From Semisulcospira habei (Eukaryota > Mollusca > Gastropoda > Semisulcospiridae), in contig BTPG01000008.1 in NCBI GenBank assembly GCA_036245525.1, positions 25,273,199 through 25,337,198 of the forward strand: DNA of 64,000 nucleotides, written 5' to 3'. The position numbers were made by a program, and so were the translations under genes. Positions 1-10,800 of this stretch are shown piece by piece. A model generated the notes under the pieces. It was given only the letters and a program-made list of their open reading frames with translations, did no database searches and was not told where the DNA came from. Within the stretch, counting starts at the first letter, position 1; each line of letters opens with the position of its first letter.

Positions 1-27
1 GAGCTCCAAACAATATGGTAGACTTTA

Positions 28-543
28 GGCCCCGCTACACGAGCCCGGTTTTGAGGCCGATTCCCGATCAGTTTTCGAATCGGTAGGTGATCGGGCCGGA
101 CTAAAAAAACGTGTGTACTGCCACACATTTCCCGACTTGTTTAGCCGACCGGTTTGAACTGAAGATCAAAGTCGTACCTGTTCTGCAAAATGACAACTAG
201 TTTTGACAGTGATGATGATGTGCTTGCATTATCAGCAGTTTTGCATCATCGTAATCGGGAAGAGGCGTGCAAAACATCAGCACTGAACGGCGGTGGTACT
301 GATCACAACAGGCGTGTTCCACCATTTGCAAACCGTGCTGAAATGACATGATTTGCGAGACGCGCTCTAATTGGTTGAAGCTTACGATCGGGACTGATTC
401 GGATCGGAAATATAGCGCAGGTTCTAGTCACCCGATTCCCAGCCGATTGGGACCGGATCGGATAAGTGACATCATCCGATTGCAAACGGATCGGAATCAG
501 CTTCAAAATCGGGGCAAAACCGGCCCGTGTGGCGGGACCTTTT
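28..543. mobile_element. Internally deleted PIF/Harbinger-like DNA transposon
   Basis: The left end (ggccccgctacacgagcccg) and the right end near 516-541 are imperfect inverted repeats of about 26 bp. Both flanks are T-rich, compatible with the 3-bp TWA target preference of Harbinger elements. Between them is a GATCGG-rich subterminal region and a short ORF at 190-351. The full transposase is missing, so this is a deletion derivative. Family assignment rests on the terminal sequence and ORF style and is tentative. Confidence 0.45.
190..351 (+). pseudogene. N-terminal transposase remnant in the deleted transposon
   Basis: A 53-codon ORF starts MTTSFDSDDDVLALSAVL and reaches a stop 50 residues later. 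The acidic start followed by a helix and a basic stretch resembles the N-terminus of PIF/Harbinger transposases. No catalytic DDE region follows, so it cannot be functional. It is too short to assign with certainty. Confidence 0.3.
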
Positions 544-617
544 GGGATGAAATCCTCATCTTGTTTGTAAACCAGGGTATGATAAATGAACATGAAGGTG
601 CAGCGTCCCTAGCACGT

Positions 618-760
618 CTTTGGTTTATTTAGCATATCAGACTGGCTGGCGACATACATTCCATATTCTGTTTAGTTTTTTTTCCCACAAGCAGCGCAGG
701 CACGTCCTCAGAAAGTCTTGTTGCTGTTGGGTTGTTAAGCAATGTACAACCAACTGTACA
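618..760 (+). repeat. 3' end of a dispersed SINE/LINE-tail family
   Basis: This matches the 3' half of the copy at 9157-9560. It shares the gctggcgacatacattc block, the agcgcaggcacgtcctcaga block and an ending of gttaagcaatgtacaa. It is truncated at its 5' side. Confidence 0.55.
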
Positions 761-1020
761 TAATTATTACTGCAGGCACACCAGGTTTGAAAATACATGA
801 TAAAAATGGGGATCTACCTTTCTCTAAGTTCATGTTCCTTGACACAGATAGGCTGCCTGTTGTCTGGACCCTCAATACAGATCTCTCCATGTTTGCAGTG
901 GCACCCAGTCACTAAAATAAAAAAAACAACAACAAAAATGAATGTATCACTTGATGTAAAACGATTCTCAAGCTGCAACAGTGTGTACTATTTGTGCATG
1001 TGAGGCCACAAGAACACTGT

Positions 1021-1459
1021 AACCGATATCATACTGAGGCTAAAAGCTTCAAATTTGTACACTGCCATAAGCTACATTATAGTACTGACAGATAAGGATA
1101 TAGACCAATAACAATAATAATAACAAGGAAGATTTATAAGGCGCCTATAGATGGTAAGATGCACTAGGCGCCGTACATATGAACAAGAAAAATATTACAC
1201 AAAAGGTGACAAAACCAAAGCCACATGTACAATTACACAAAAGAACAGAAAATCACTAAATACATGAACACTGATAATCAAGATGGGAAAAGATGGGTCT
1301 TAAGACTGTGTTTAGTTCACAGTTTAGTTCAATGGCTTTAGTTCAAGGGTGGTGCCAGAACAGCTTGGCACCTAAAGGTGCCAAGCTATTCTGGCACTAC
1401 CCTTGAACTATTTTAGTCAAACTTATTTCACACACTGGTGTATTCCGAATAAGGGTTAA
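1021..1459 (-). repeat. TTAA hairpin MITE (subfamily C) split by a LINE tail
   Basis: The central hairpin is 1339-1410 and the right end is aagggTTAA at 1451-1459. The left part is 1021-1108. The two parts are separated by about 220 bp of a LINE 3' end (1107-1325). The continuous sequence seen in other subfamily C copies is broken here at 'gaccaat'. Confidence 0.65.
1107..1325 (-). mobile_element. L2-like LINE 3' end inserted in a MITE
   Basis: Read on the minus strand this ends ...cgccttataaatcttccttg followed by (TTA)n. That is the same kind of 3' terminus seen at 18090-18127 and 23015-23060. It interrupts a hairpin MITE. Confidence 0.5.
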
Positions 1460-1833
1460 ACAGTAGAGCAGCTTTTCTCAACAAACTGATAACTGTTGTG
1501 TCAATGTCACTTTGTAGACACACTTTCTGAATGAAAGAGTAATACTACCAATAACTATGTACATCTTCAAGAAAGATCAACGCCATACCTTCTTGAACAT
1601 TCAGCCAACTTATTTTCTTCACATGAACCTGAAAAAGACACAATAACCAATGAGGTTTTACACACACACACAACCTGCCTGGAAATCAGGTAATGCAAAA
1701 ATAGTGTTTACACTGAACCATTACACCAGCCATCTCTATGCTAATTTCTAAAGGCATGTGCACACCAGGGGTCAGTTGCATAAGTGAGCTTAGTCCTGCA
1801 CCAGCCACTAAGCAAGGTGCGCCGCCAGTAGGT

Positions 1834-2100
1834 TAACCCTTTGGCTGTCAGTAGTGCTTTTTATCAAGGCAATTCCTGCTGGGGGGGAAGCGTGGATAAC
1901 AACAAAAGGGTTTAGAGCACAATGAAATGCAAATAAAAGAACAGCTGAATAATCACTCTGGTCTAACAGGAGGAGCTGTTGAATCCTCGCCGAAGGCAAA
2001 AGCCACATGTAGGTTAACCCATTAGCTGTTGGCAGCACTCTTTGTCATGATGATTCCTGCAGAATCTTAGTGACAAAATCTACTGACAGCCAAAGATTAA
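1834..2100. repeat. Degenerate TTAA hairpin elements (subfamily D type)
   Basis: Two decayed hairpins occur in tandem. Each starts near 'ttaaccc' and includes variants of the ggctgtcagtagtgcttttt arm with its complement further on. They are much more diverged than the copy at 2160-2251. Confidence 0.45.
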
Positions 2101-2159
2101 CACATACTATTTAGCAACACATGTACATGTCTTATTTCCAACGAAACAAAATATAATTT

Positions 2160-2251
2160 TTAACCCTGTGTGTGTCGGTAGCGGTTTTTGTCACAATGAT
2201 TTCTGTAGGAGTCATCACAACAAAAACCGCTACTGACACACAAAGGGTTAA
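2160..2251. repeat. TTAA hairpin MITE, subfamily D (92 bp)
   Basis: Bounded by TTAA on both sides with CCC/GGG next to it. The arms (tgtcggtagcggtttttgtc and its complement) pair over nearly the whole length around a short loop at about 2203-2210. Confidence 0.8.
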
Positions 2252-3112
2252 ACTTCCACTTACATCAAAATGACAGTAAAACCCTGCAGGTACACAAATC
2301 TGAATGAATTTGAATTTTTTTTTTTTTATTCTAAAAAAACCCCCACGATAATTACAAGTAAATGTTGTTCTGTTCAGAGTGTAATACTTGGCCGAAAAAG
2401 ATATTCCCTGATTTCCCAGTTTTAAGATGTATTGTAATTGATTGATTCATCTCCTGCAGCTGGCCCTATAAAGGAAAGGGATGCTTTTATTTTCCCTGGA
2501 ACAGAGACCGCCATGAAATAGAAGGAGAGGTTATTATTTTGCCCGGGAGACGGGGTCAGTCCCTCTGTTAACTCCATCCACCTTAGCAAGAGGCTTAGGT
2601 TATCATGTTAGTATCTATAGGCCTCTTGCTGAAACGGACCTTCATCATTCTGCTCCTCAGCTAGAGGAACGCACGGCGGTTTTCGCTATATTTTAACTGT
2701 GAAGAGCAGATCAATGTTCCCCCCTGGCCAACAATAAAATCCAATGAAAGGCTGTCTGGCTGGGCTTGATGTCTCAGGGCTGCTGAGAAGAAATTAGCAT
2801 CTCCGCCCAAAACATGTCCCTGTGAACGTGTCTTCCAATGCTACCTCTCGATCAGGCAAATTCAAAATGTATGGATCAGCATGAAGCAAATGCTCACTGG
2901 ATTTTTATCTGTTTGGCAGAGAAGAGATTGAGTGTATACTTTTGCACTGGATAGAAATAACATGGGAAGCTCGTCCAACTGCCTCTGGTATTACCGTTAC
3001 ATGTACCAAGAAACATGTTATATATCACTGCAGACACACAGTAACATACAGTAAACTTCAGACAACAAATCGCCTGGGGATCCAAATGTTTTTGTTGTTA
3101 TATCCTTTTAAG
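2252..3112. other. Non-repetitive block, no exon recognised
   Basis: This stretch (especially 2440-2940) is complex sequence with no match to the repeats elsewhere in the window and no convincing ORF on either strand. It could hold regulatory DNA or an exon of the minus-strand gene whose first exon ends at 6802. I could not show either. Confidence 0.3.
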
Positions 3113-3113
3113 T

Positions 3114-3334
3114 TTAATCCTTTTCATCCTGATACACCCATTGCTTGAAATAAATTTCACTGATAGTTCAACTTCAAGGGTGGTGCCAGCATAGCTTGGC
3201 GCCTCAGGTGCCAAGCTGTGCTGGCACCACCCTTGAACTAAAACAGTTGATCTATCTCCTAATCAGTAACTTAGCCTTTGTAGGACAATAATTAAGCAAA
3301 TTTTACAAAATCAGCCTCAGGATGTAAAGTGTTG
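3114..3334 (+). repeat. Hairpin MITE, subfamily B
   Basis: Starts ttttcatcctgatacaccca and ends cctcaggatgtaaagtg, with the central hairpin at 3165-3240 (ggtgccagc...gctggcacc). The terminal TTAA sites are mutated. Confidence 0.7.
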
Positions 3335-3889
3335 TTATAATTATCTGACCTTGTTACAAACAAAGGTGGCTGTACATGTATTAAAGTACAAAGCACAATA
3401 GTTAATACAAACTATGTGAACACTTTCTTTTCTTTAAAAAAAAAACCCTGAAAAAAACAGCTGAACAAAACATTTTTTATATTAAGAAATTGTTCTCAGG
3501 AAAAAAGATATAATGTAAGTGACTGAAAGCTTTAAAATGCATTTTTAACAACTTCCTTTACGTTCGTTTCTTTGTTATGAAAGAGGATTTTTAAAGGTTT
3601 AATTGCCATGTTTGTGTACAGGTCTGCATGCCACGAATGTGAGCTATGGGAGATTGTCACTATCAGTCATGGTATGTCATAGATATGAGAGACAGACAGA
3701 CAGACAGAGATCGTCACTGTCAGTGACTGGCTAAGAGTGAGAGGGTACAGTACTGACAGTTTGTGACAAAAGAACACAGTGAGGGCGGAGTCATCCCACC
3801 AGCCCCTGACCCCTGTAACATTTTGGATGATCACACAAACAGGCTCAGCAGAATCTCTCACACTGCATGTTCACAGTACCACATGTATA
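3335..3889. other. Intergenic DNA, nothing recognised
   Basis: AT-rich sequence with a short (GACA)n run near 3690-3708. No gene, RNA or repeat structure was seen. Confidence 0.3.
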
Positions 3890-4265
3890 GTTAAAGGCCC
3901 ACTACCGCCATAACTGTTCAGAGATACACTTCTGTAACTGATGGTTACAAAACACTGCACATAGGTCTAGTTATGGTTCGGTTAGACACAGGACAATTCA
4001 GCCAGTTCAGCACACATCATCTTAAATATCAAGTAATTTGACAATGACTCGACTCGGTTCTATAAATACAACGCTTTCAGTATGAGAAACATCTAAAAAC
4101 AGATTGGCCCGCTAGCGGCTAACGCAGAATAAATAAGTGCGATCACACGTGTGCTTTTGCTGAGTGTCCCAACCGCTGTTAAAGTTCATTAAGTGTGTCT
4201 ACAAGGCAAAATAAACATGAACGGTGCTGAAATGCCTCTTCAAATTTACGCGTAATGGTACTTTA
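3890..4265 (-). repeat. About 370-bp dispersed repeat, inverted relative to 53950-54325
   Basis: The reverse complement of this block matches 53950-54325 along nearly its whole length. Shared landmarks are tgaactttaacagc, cagcaaaagc, tactgaaagcgttgtattta and attgtcaaattacttgatat. The ends are near 'attacgcgta' and 'agtgggcc'. It has no coding potential and its class is unknown. Confidence 0.65.
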
Positions 4266-4684
4266 AGACTCAGAGCTCCCTCCATCTGCTAGAGTCATAT
4301 ATTTTCACAAGTCCTGGAGCAGAAAGGACTCATGATGACATGCCTTTTGCTGCTAACAGTCAGTCTGATTTACTAATGTATAGATCTGTGTGGCTCATGT
4401 GAAAGACATCATCAGGCTTTGTGATTGACAACTGAGAGTGCTGAGCCTGACAGTGATATATGACACTGACAGCCCACCAGCTCACACACTAAATCAGGCT
4501 CAATCACAATGACATTCACCGAGCATACACTAGCAACAGACACATCATCTGTTAAGTGTAGTTAGGGAGAGAAAATTATGATAGCCAACAGAGGCATTAC
4601 AGATGTTCCCTCCTACTCTTAAGTCACTGTACTATCAACATTTTATGACTTAGTAAGTTAAGTAAGCCATGGCATTACCGGTAT
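4266..4684. other. Intergenic DNA, nothing recognised
   Basis: No ORF, RNA gene or copy of the window's repeat families was seen here. Confidence 0.3.
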
Positions 4685-4915
4685 AAATCTTAATCCATTC
4701 AGCGCCAGATGTTGCAAACTATGTTTTTGCAACATTATTGAACCAACATTTTAAAAAAAAAACAGGACGTTCCAGGAACATAGATTTAAAAGTGGTGTCA
4801 GCAAAAGGTATTGATCCTCATGAGCCCCCACAACTGCAGGGGCTCATAATGATCTTTACCTCTTGCAGCAGGGTGATTTTCAAATTGACTGAGCACAGAA
4901 GGGGTTATGATGGGA
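4685..4915. repeat. Decayed hairpin repeat with gagccccc/gggggctc stem
   Basis: It opens with ttaatccattcagcgccag and closes with gagcacagaaggggtta. The central stem is atgagcccccacaactgcag against gggctcat. Related stems occur near 8590, 8780, 26985 and 42990. Confidence 0.45.
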
Positions 4916-5604
4916 AATACATGTAGTACAGCTGCTTTCCAGAAAAGAAAGAAAACAAAATCCAATGAACGCCTCCACAACTTTGATGAAAAGATCACAG
5001 GGATCAGGAACAAGGCATGCTGGTACAACACATAATCACAGAAAGTTCAGGAAGCATCTATTGATCTAATGACTTGGCTAGATGCTCTAAAAGGCAAAAA
5101 CTCATCTATGTTAAAGAAATTCTGCTGCTAAGATGGTTTTCTGTAATTTTGTATAAAGGCTGTCATGTTTGTTTTAAACAAGTGTCTGGGGAAAATAAAT
5201 CTTAGAAATAGTAGAAAATGGATATTTGAAAAACTTGGGAAAAGCTATGTATAAAGGAAGAAATAAGTAACACATGTTAACGAGTGTGTGTACGCAAAAT
5301 AAAAAGAAAAGCCTAGATGCTTCCCCAAAACATGATTTACGCAAAAGCGCAATAAACATAAACCCTCCACATGAACTAGATATCAAGCATAGCCATGGAA
5401 AATGCTGAAAGGCTTGCCTTACTAGTCCATTTCAGATTGCTTTCGTGAGACTTAATGGTCTGCAATGGCTGTTAGGATGAATGGCATATCAAGCAAAATG
5501 CAAATCATATTTCAAAGAAGGAAAACTTGATGGAGTGTCTAATGAGCGATACCTGATGAGTACAAAGATCTTTGTGAAAGAATTGGCCCCAGTATGTCAA
5601 TCAA
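4916..5604. other. Intergenic DNA, nothing recognised
   Basis: AT-rich sequence. The short ORFs are not supported by any family resemblance. Confidence 0.3.
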
Positions 5605-5815
5605 TATTTAGCCCCGAGTCCCTACAGCAGGAGATCGATTGACCATGATAATTCAAGTGCCATTACTAGATCAGCTTGGCACCTTCAGGCACCAAGCTAA
5701 TCTGGCACTACCTTTGAATTATCATGGTCAACTTATCTCCTGCAACTGGTACATAGTCATTAGGTAACACCTCCAAAATTTGAGAAATGGGCCCTTGGGG
5801 CTAAAAGGGTTAAGC
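5605..5815. repeat. Hairpin MITE, subfamily A
   Basis: The core inverted repeat is 5641-5730 (accatgataattcaag paired with its complement). The right end is ggggctaaaagggTTAA and the left end has lost its TTAA. Confidence 0.7.
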
Positions 5816-5885
5816 AGATAACTGCATGGTTTATAAAGCTGCTGCTGAACTGTGACTGCCAACATTTTAGGTCTGGAGGTGCCTG

Positions 5886-6358
5886 GTTAGTTCGGGTTTA
5901 ACGTCCACAGCACAGAGGTGATCATGGACGGCCCTGACGGGCGGGTTATGGGGGACAGGGTAATTCAAGGGTAGTGCCATATGAGCTTGACGCCTTCCAC
6001 AAAAAGAAATCAAAGACGCAACCAGGGAAGAACCAGTCTTGGTTGGTTGGATAGTTCGGGTTTAAACGTCCACAGCACTGAGGTGATCATGGACGGCCCT
6101 GACGGGCGGGTTATGGGGGACAGGGAAATCTATTGCCTATGGAGTACGACCTGAACACTGATCAACTCAGGCGCACTCCAACTGTGCCACTTTGATTTGC
6201 CAGGACCTTTCAATGGACATGCTATTGAACAAATCCGTTTTTCCCCCTGGATTGTGAGTCCAGCTACCGGGGCCGGGACGGGATTCAAATCTACGACCCG
6301 GCGATTCCCTTCGCTCTCCTGCTCCGACGTTTAACCGCCTGAGCTATTTCGGACTCTT
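5886..6358 (-). mobile_element. tRNA-derived SINE with target-site duplication
   Basis: On the minus strand the head (6354 down to about 6270) has a tRNA-like A box (tagctcaggcgg) and B box (gatttgaatcccg), followed by a non-tRNA body and a (CCAA)n stretch at 6040-6050. The insertion is flanked by tggaggtgcctg at 5874-5885 and again at 6359-6370, a 12-bp target-site duplication. About 72 bp of the body occurs twice (5886-5957 and 6050-6121). Half of a TTAA hairpin (about 5961-5994) lies between the two copies. Confidence 0.75.
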
Positions 6359-6391
6359 TGGAGGTGCCTGATTACTGCTGGAAATATATAC

Positions 6392-6607
6392 AATTAACTC
6401 ATTTAGCCCCAAGGCTGCATTTCCGAAATTTTGAGGGTGTCTTTTTGCGACTATGTATAAGTTGCACTAGGTGGATCGACCAGGATAATTCAAGGGTCGT
6501 GCCAGATTAGCTTGAAGCCTACTGGTGCCAAGCTAATCAGACACTACTCTTGAATTATCATCGTCAATCAACCTACTGCTGTTGGGCGTTCGGGCTAAAT
6601 GGGTTAA
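6392..6607. repeat. TTAA hairpin MITE, subfamily A
   Basis: TTAA lies next to ctcatttagccccaagg on the left and gggctaaatggg-TTAA on the right. The core hairpin is 6478-6570. Confidence 0.75.
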
Positions 6608-6801
6608 TAAACAAATGTATTAATGAACTCTTGCAGAGCTCTGCTGCTGATGCAAGTGCTATACCCCTTGCCCACCTAGCGCGCCTTGCCCTCCTGTTTG
6701 GGCAGTTTCTTGGCTGCTACTCCTCGACACCCGAAAAATGAACTTCTTTAGCTTCTGCTTATTCTCACAAACTGTTGCTTAAACTAACAACAACGTCTCA
6801 C

Positions 6802-6972
6802 CTCGTGTTTACCAGAACTGGCTGACTCGGCGCCGTCCCAGGTGTTTTGGTGATGACCATGATGCTGGTGGTTTTTGCCTCTTTTTCCTCCGTGGTGGTC
6901 GTGTTGTCTTGCGTCTAACTCCGCAACTGTGTACAACAGTAATGCTACGAGTATTGTGGCTTTCGGAAACAT
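6802..6972 (-). CDS. First coding exon of a secreted His-rich protein
   Basis: Reading from 6972 down, 57 codons begin MFPKATILVALLLYTVAELD, a textbook signal peptide: a basic residue, a hydrophobic core and likely cleavage before or after ARQ. A mature N-terminus rich in His, Lys and Gly follows (HDHHGGKRGKNHQHHGHH). The exon ends GAG then gtgaga, a strong donor in phase 0. No continuation was recognised between 1 and 6800, so the remaining exons lie beyond the window or are not identifiable. The start lies 665 bp from the MRM1 start in divergent orientation, so the two may share a promoter. Family unknown; the His-rich segment could bind metal. Confidence 0.5.
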
Positions 6973-7636
6973 TTCTAGTTATACTGAAACAAAAGACTGT
7001 TCACAATGTCTGTGTAAATCGCTGACAAGCGACAGTAGAATGCTTGGCCGCTTCTCCTCTCAACCACCGCGTTGAGTTTACTTTTGCTGATTCCTTCTTG
7101 GACGAATCTATTAACAACAGGGGTGTTACAATCATTTCAGTGTTCGTGTGTCGGCCAAAATAAATGAAACAGATGTGTACTAACAACTCCATAGTCTATT
7201 AATTTCTTTACAATTTAAACTATAATTTAAGTTTAACAATTGATATGATAAAGAAACATGTAAATGTGTTGCACGCAGAACCCTATCAAGAATAATGGAC
7301 TAATCCATATTGATTCTTTTCCAAGAAACATAACTCTAGATAAACTATGCGAGGAATGCCAAGGAACTGAGAGTACCATACCTTTATTTATATTTCTTGA
7401 TAATTAGAAGCACGAACTTAACACGGCTCTTCTACAGGCAGTTTATTTTAATTCTGATGAACTATTACAGGGTCCGTTTAAGAAAAACTTTAAGATCTCA
7501 GTTGCAGTTGCACATAAATGTCGGCAATGTCAGCATTACCACGTCCAGAGGAAGGGAACTAAAAAAAAAAGCATCGAAGGCAGGGACAGAATCGAAACAA
7601 GGAAAACGTGCACTCAGTAGCAGACGATTTTTCACA
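6973..7636. promoter_or_regulatory. Candidate shared promoter between divergent genes
   Basis: This holds the head-to-head interval between the His-rich secreted protein exon (-) and MRM1 (+). It contains no recognisable repeat element, in contrast to the surrounding DNA. I see no defined core promoter motif, so its role is inferred from gene orientation only. Confidence 0.35.
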
Positions 7637-7821
7637 ATGTCTTACTTGAGAGCTATAGTGGATCAACATTTATGTACCATTTGTTTGCATCGACTGCATA
7701 GTACGGGGTTCAGTGGACATGCAGGTCTGCTTACAAGAGCTCTGTCAGTACATGAGCCAACGCGTCCAAAGTACAACTATGGTCTCTCTGGAAAGGGCAA
7801 GACAAAAGTCAAGGAAAGAGA
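7637..7821 (+). CDS. MRM1: MRM1 exon 1
   Basis: Encodes the transit-peptide-like N-terminus ([20 protein letters not shown]...). It ends in phase 2 at gtaagt. The Met at 7637 was chosen because it begins the Arg/Ser-rich targeting-type segment. Confidence 0.75.
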
Positions 7822-10800
7822 GTAAGTATTGTGTTAAGGCTTTGGGTAAAAGCACAATTTGAATATTTTATGTACATACAGTAATTCATTACTTATGTAC
7901 AAAATATATTTGTGTGCATGTTATAGGCATCAGGGGTGGATCCAGAGGGTGTCTTGACATGGGAGGGGTGGGGTTCGACAGCCCCACTCCCCCCCCCCCC
8001 CCCCCCCTTCTGCCGTTTTCCAAACTGTGTCATACAAAAGAAATCCAGACCAAAACAGTGACTATCAGGCGAACATAAATTCATAACAAAGAAAGAAACG
8101 CTCTTAAAAACAAGGACAAATAAGTTGTGTTGAAATTATTCTTTCTTGGTGCTTTTTTTGATGTTGAGTTTTCCCAGTTTAAAATTGTACTAGTATTGTA
8201 ACTGTTCTCAATGCGTTTGTCTTTCTTCCTTTTTTGGGGGGGTTGGGATTTTCTCAGACATACTTAGAGTTTTCAGTACGATTTTTATTTGTTGAAAGTG
8301 TCTTCTTTCATTCTGGGACACAGCACCCCTTTTGGCACTTTTTTAAAAGGAAGGGCTGATCAGATCTATATGCACTTGTCATCCTCCCCACCTCCACCCC
8401 ACCTCCCTAACAAAACAAATTAATCGGGAACTGCTGACCCCGGGGGAGACACTCACAATGCAGTTGGTTTCTCACTTTCTGATCACAGTTGGCATGTCCA
8501 CAGTCATAGACTTAAACCTAGATGACTACCACGTATGAGGATGCAATACCATTCGTATCGCACTGAAAGAGGTAACGCTTTTCATGAGCCCCTGAGGCTG
8601 AAGAGGTACATGAAACTCTATGCTTGGCTGAGGGACTGAGTTGGGCCCCAGTTTAGCAATGATTGGACACTTTTACACCGCTGGGGTTGACCAGCAATCA
8701 GCAGCTTATTGCCAGATGGCTGCCTCAGTCTGAGGATGTAATGAGGATTGTATCGCACATCAAGAGGCACTGATTTACATGAGCCCCTGTGAGTGCGGGG
8801 CACATGGCACTCTATGTCTGGGTGAAGTACTGTGACAGGTGCAGGTCAGGAGTGCCCAAGTGAGGATATTTGACTATAGGCCATGAACACACAAGGCTCA
8901 CCCACCGATCCTGAGATAATTGTGAAATACACCATACACGAAAAGAAGAACCATCGAATAGTAAAACACAACTTCCACAAATAACCATCAAAAAAATTGG
9001 GGGGGGGGGGGGGGGGTCAGGGCTGACGGGGAGGGGGGGGGGCCCTTAGATCCGCCACTGAGGCATTGCTTCTCCTTCACATACTTGTCGATGTACATAT
9101 TACACATTTAGGCCTAGTGTTTTTCAAGTAAATCTTCACGTTCCTTGTACAGGCTCTCTGTATGATGACCCCCCACCCGGGTCTGCCCTGGGGGACTTGG
9201 GTGGGGTTAACTACTTTTTAGTTCCCAGGGTCACCCTGGTCAGCCCCACAGGGTGGGTTTTCCTCTCTATTCTGGGGCATGTGTTTCTGTCTACCTTTGG
9301 TCCATTCACCTGTCTTTTCCTATTTTAAACTCTCCCTACTGTCTGTGCTGCCTGTAGCTCTTGATATTGGATGTGTGTTGCTAAATGGTCTTAGCTTTAT
9401 TTAGGCCCCATATCGTAGGTTTATTTAATGTATTGGACCGGCTGGCGACATACATTCAATATTCTGTTGTTTGTTTTTTCACAAGCAGTGCGTGCAGCCC
9501 CGTCTTGAGAAAGCCTTGTTGCTGTCAGGACGTTAAGCAATGTACAATCAATCAATCAATCTGTATGATGAGCTTGTACCAGGTACAGGAGGATTCTCTG
9601 AAAGAGACCATAAATATGTGTTTTACATTAATACGCACTTGACCGTCACCGTGTTTCTCATTTAGGTGGAGAACGCAGGAAACAAATCCAAAAGAGACAG
9701 TTAATATCCATGGTGAGGTTCTGTTTGGAATCCATCCTATTCTCCTGGCTTTGAGCTCTGGTCACAGACAGCACTTTTACAACTTATACCTGGAGGACAA
9801 GCAGAGGCAGGGGAAGTCACAAGACACATTTTCCAGGATAAGAGCTCTGGCTGAAGAACGGAATGTGGACATTCATTATGTGCCAAAGAAAACACTGACT
9901 TATCTGTCTGGTGACAGACCTCATCAGGTAAGAATGCTTACAATTGGTATATTATATTTTAGCAAACTCTGATTTTGCCAAATGGCTCCAGTGGCCAAAG
10001 AAAAAACCCAACTTGAATTATTATTATTATTGTGATTTATTATAGTATTCTCTTTTAGTAGTTGTAGTCATCACAAGGCATTGCAGACTAATGAGAGTTT
10101 ATACACTTATTATTGATGATTTGATGAGCAATTCATGTAATCATTATGCAAGACATCAGCCATGCACAAGCCACCTGCCGGGGAAGCCCAAATCCATTTG
10201 TCCATCAGCAAATGCAAGGAGATTATTTAAGTCAGGTGAGGCAAAGTCATGTTTCTAGGAGCCTAAATGGTGAATGCAAATTTCAATGTGTGAGCACACA
10301 CACTGATTGTTCAAGCTACCAGAAAACATAATGGTTTCTATATTTCAAGTGGATGGTAGTCTGAATGGGTACTAGGATCACATACCATTTGATCATGCCT
10401 GGGCTGACCTGCTTATTGGCGTATATTATTATTAAAGTTATATAGTTCAGAATCACTTGCTCTGCCATATCTTTTCAGGGAGCATGTTTGGACACAAGTT
10501 CCTTGGTTCTGCCAGACTTTGACCCACAGACATTGCTCGATGAGTATGTATTTTGTCTGAAAAAATGCCTGTGGATTTTTAAACATAAAGCTTTTACACA
10601 TTTTGGACAATTTCATTTCAAATTTCAAACTGTTTGCTCTTTTATCACATCTACTGCCTGATGAGTAACTTATAATTTATTATTTCCATGAAAAGATTGT
10701 TTATTTTTATTTCTGCTGTGTAAATGTTTAATTAAGTGTTTAAAGCAAGAAGAGTTTCTTGATTAAAGTGAATATGATTAAAAAATAAGTGATATTTATT

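Noticed and set aside
6270..6354. A tRNA gene suggested by good A and B boxes (also 20431-20490 and 59945-60010)
   Set aside because: None folds into a full cloverleaf with an acceptor stem, and each continues into SINE body sequence, so they are tRNA-derived SINE heads.
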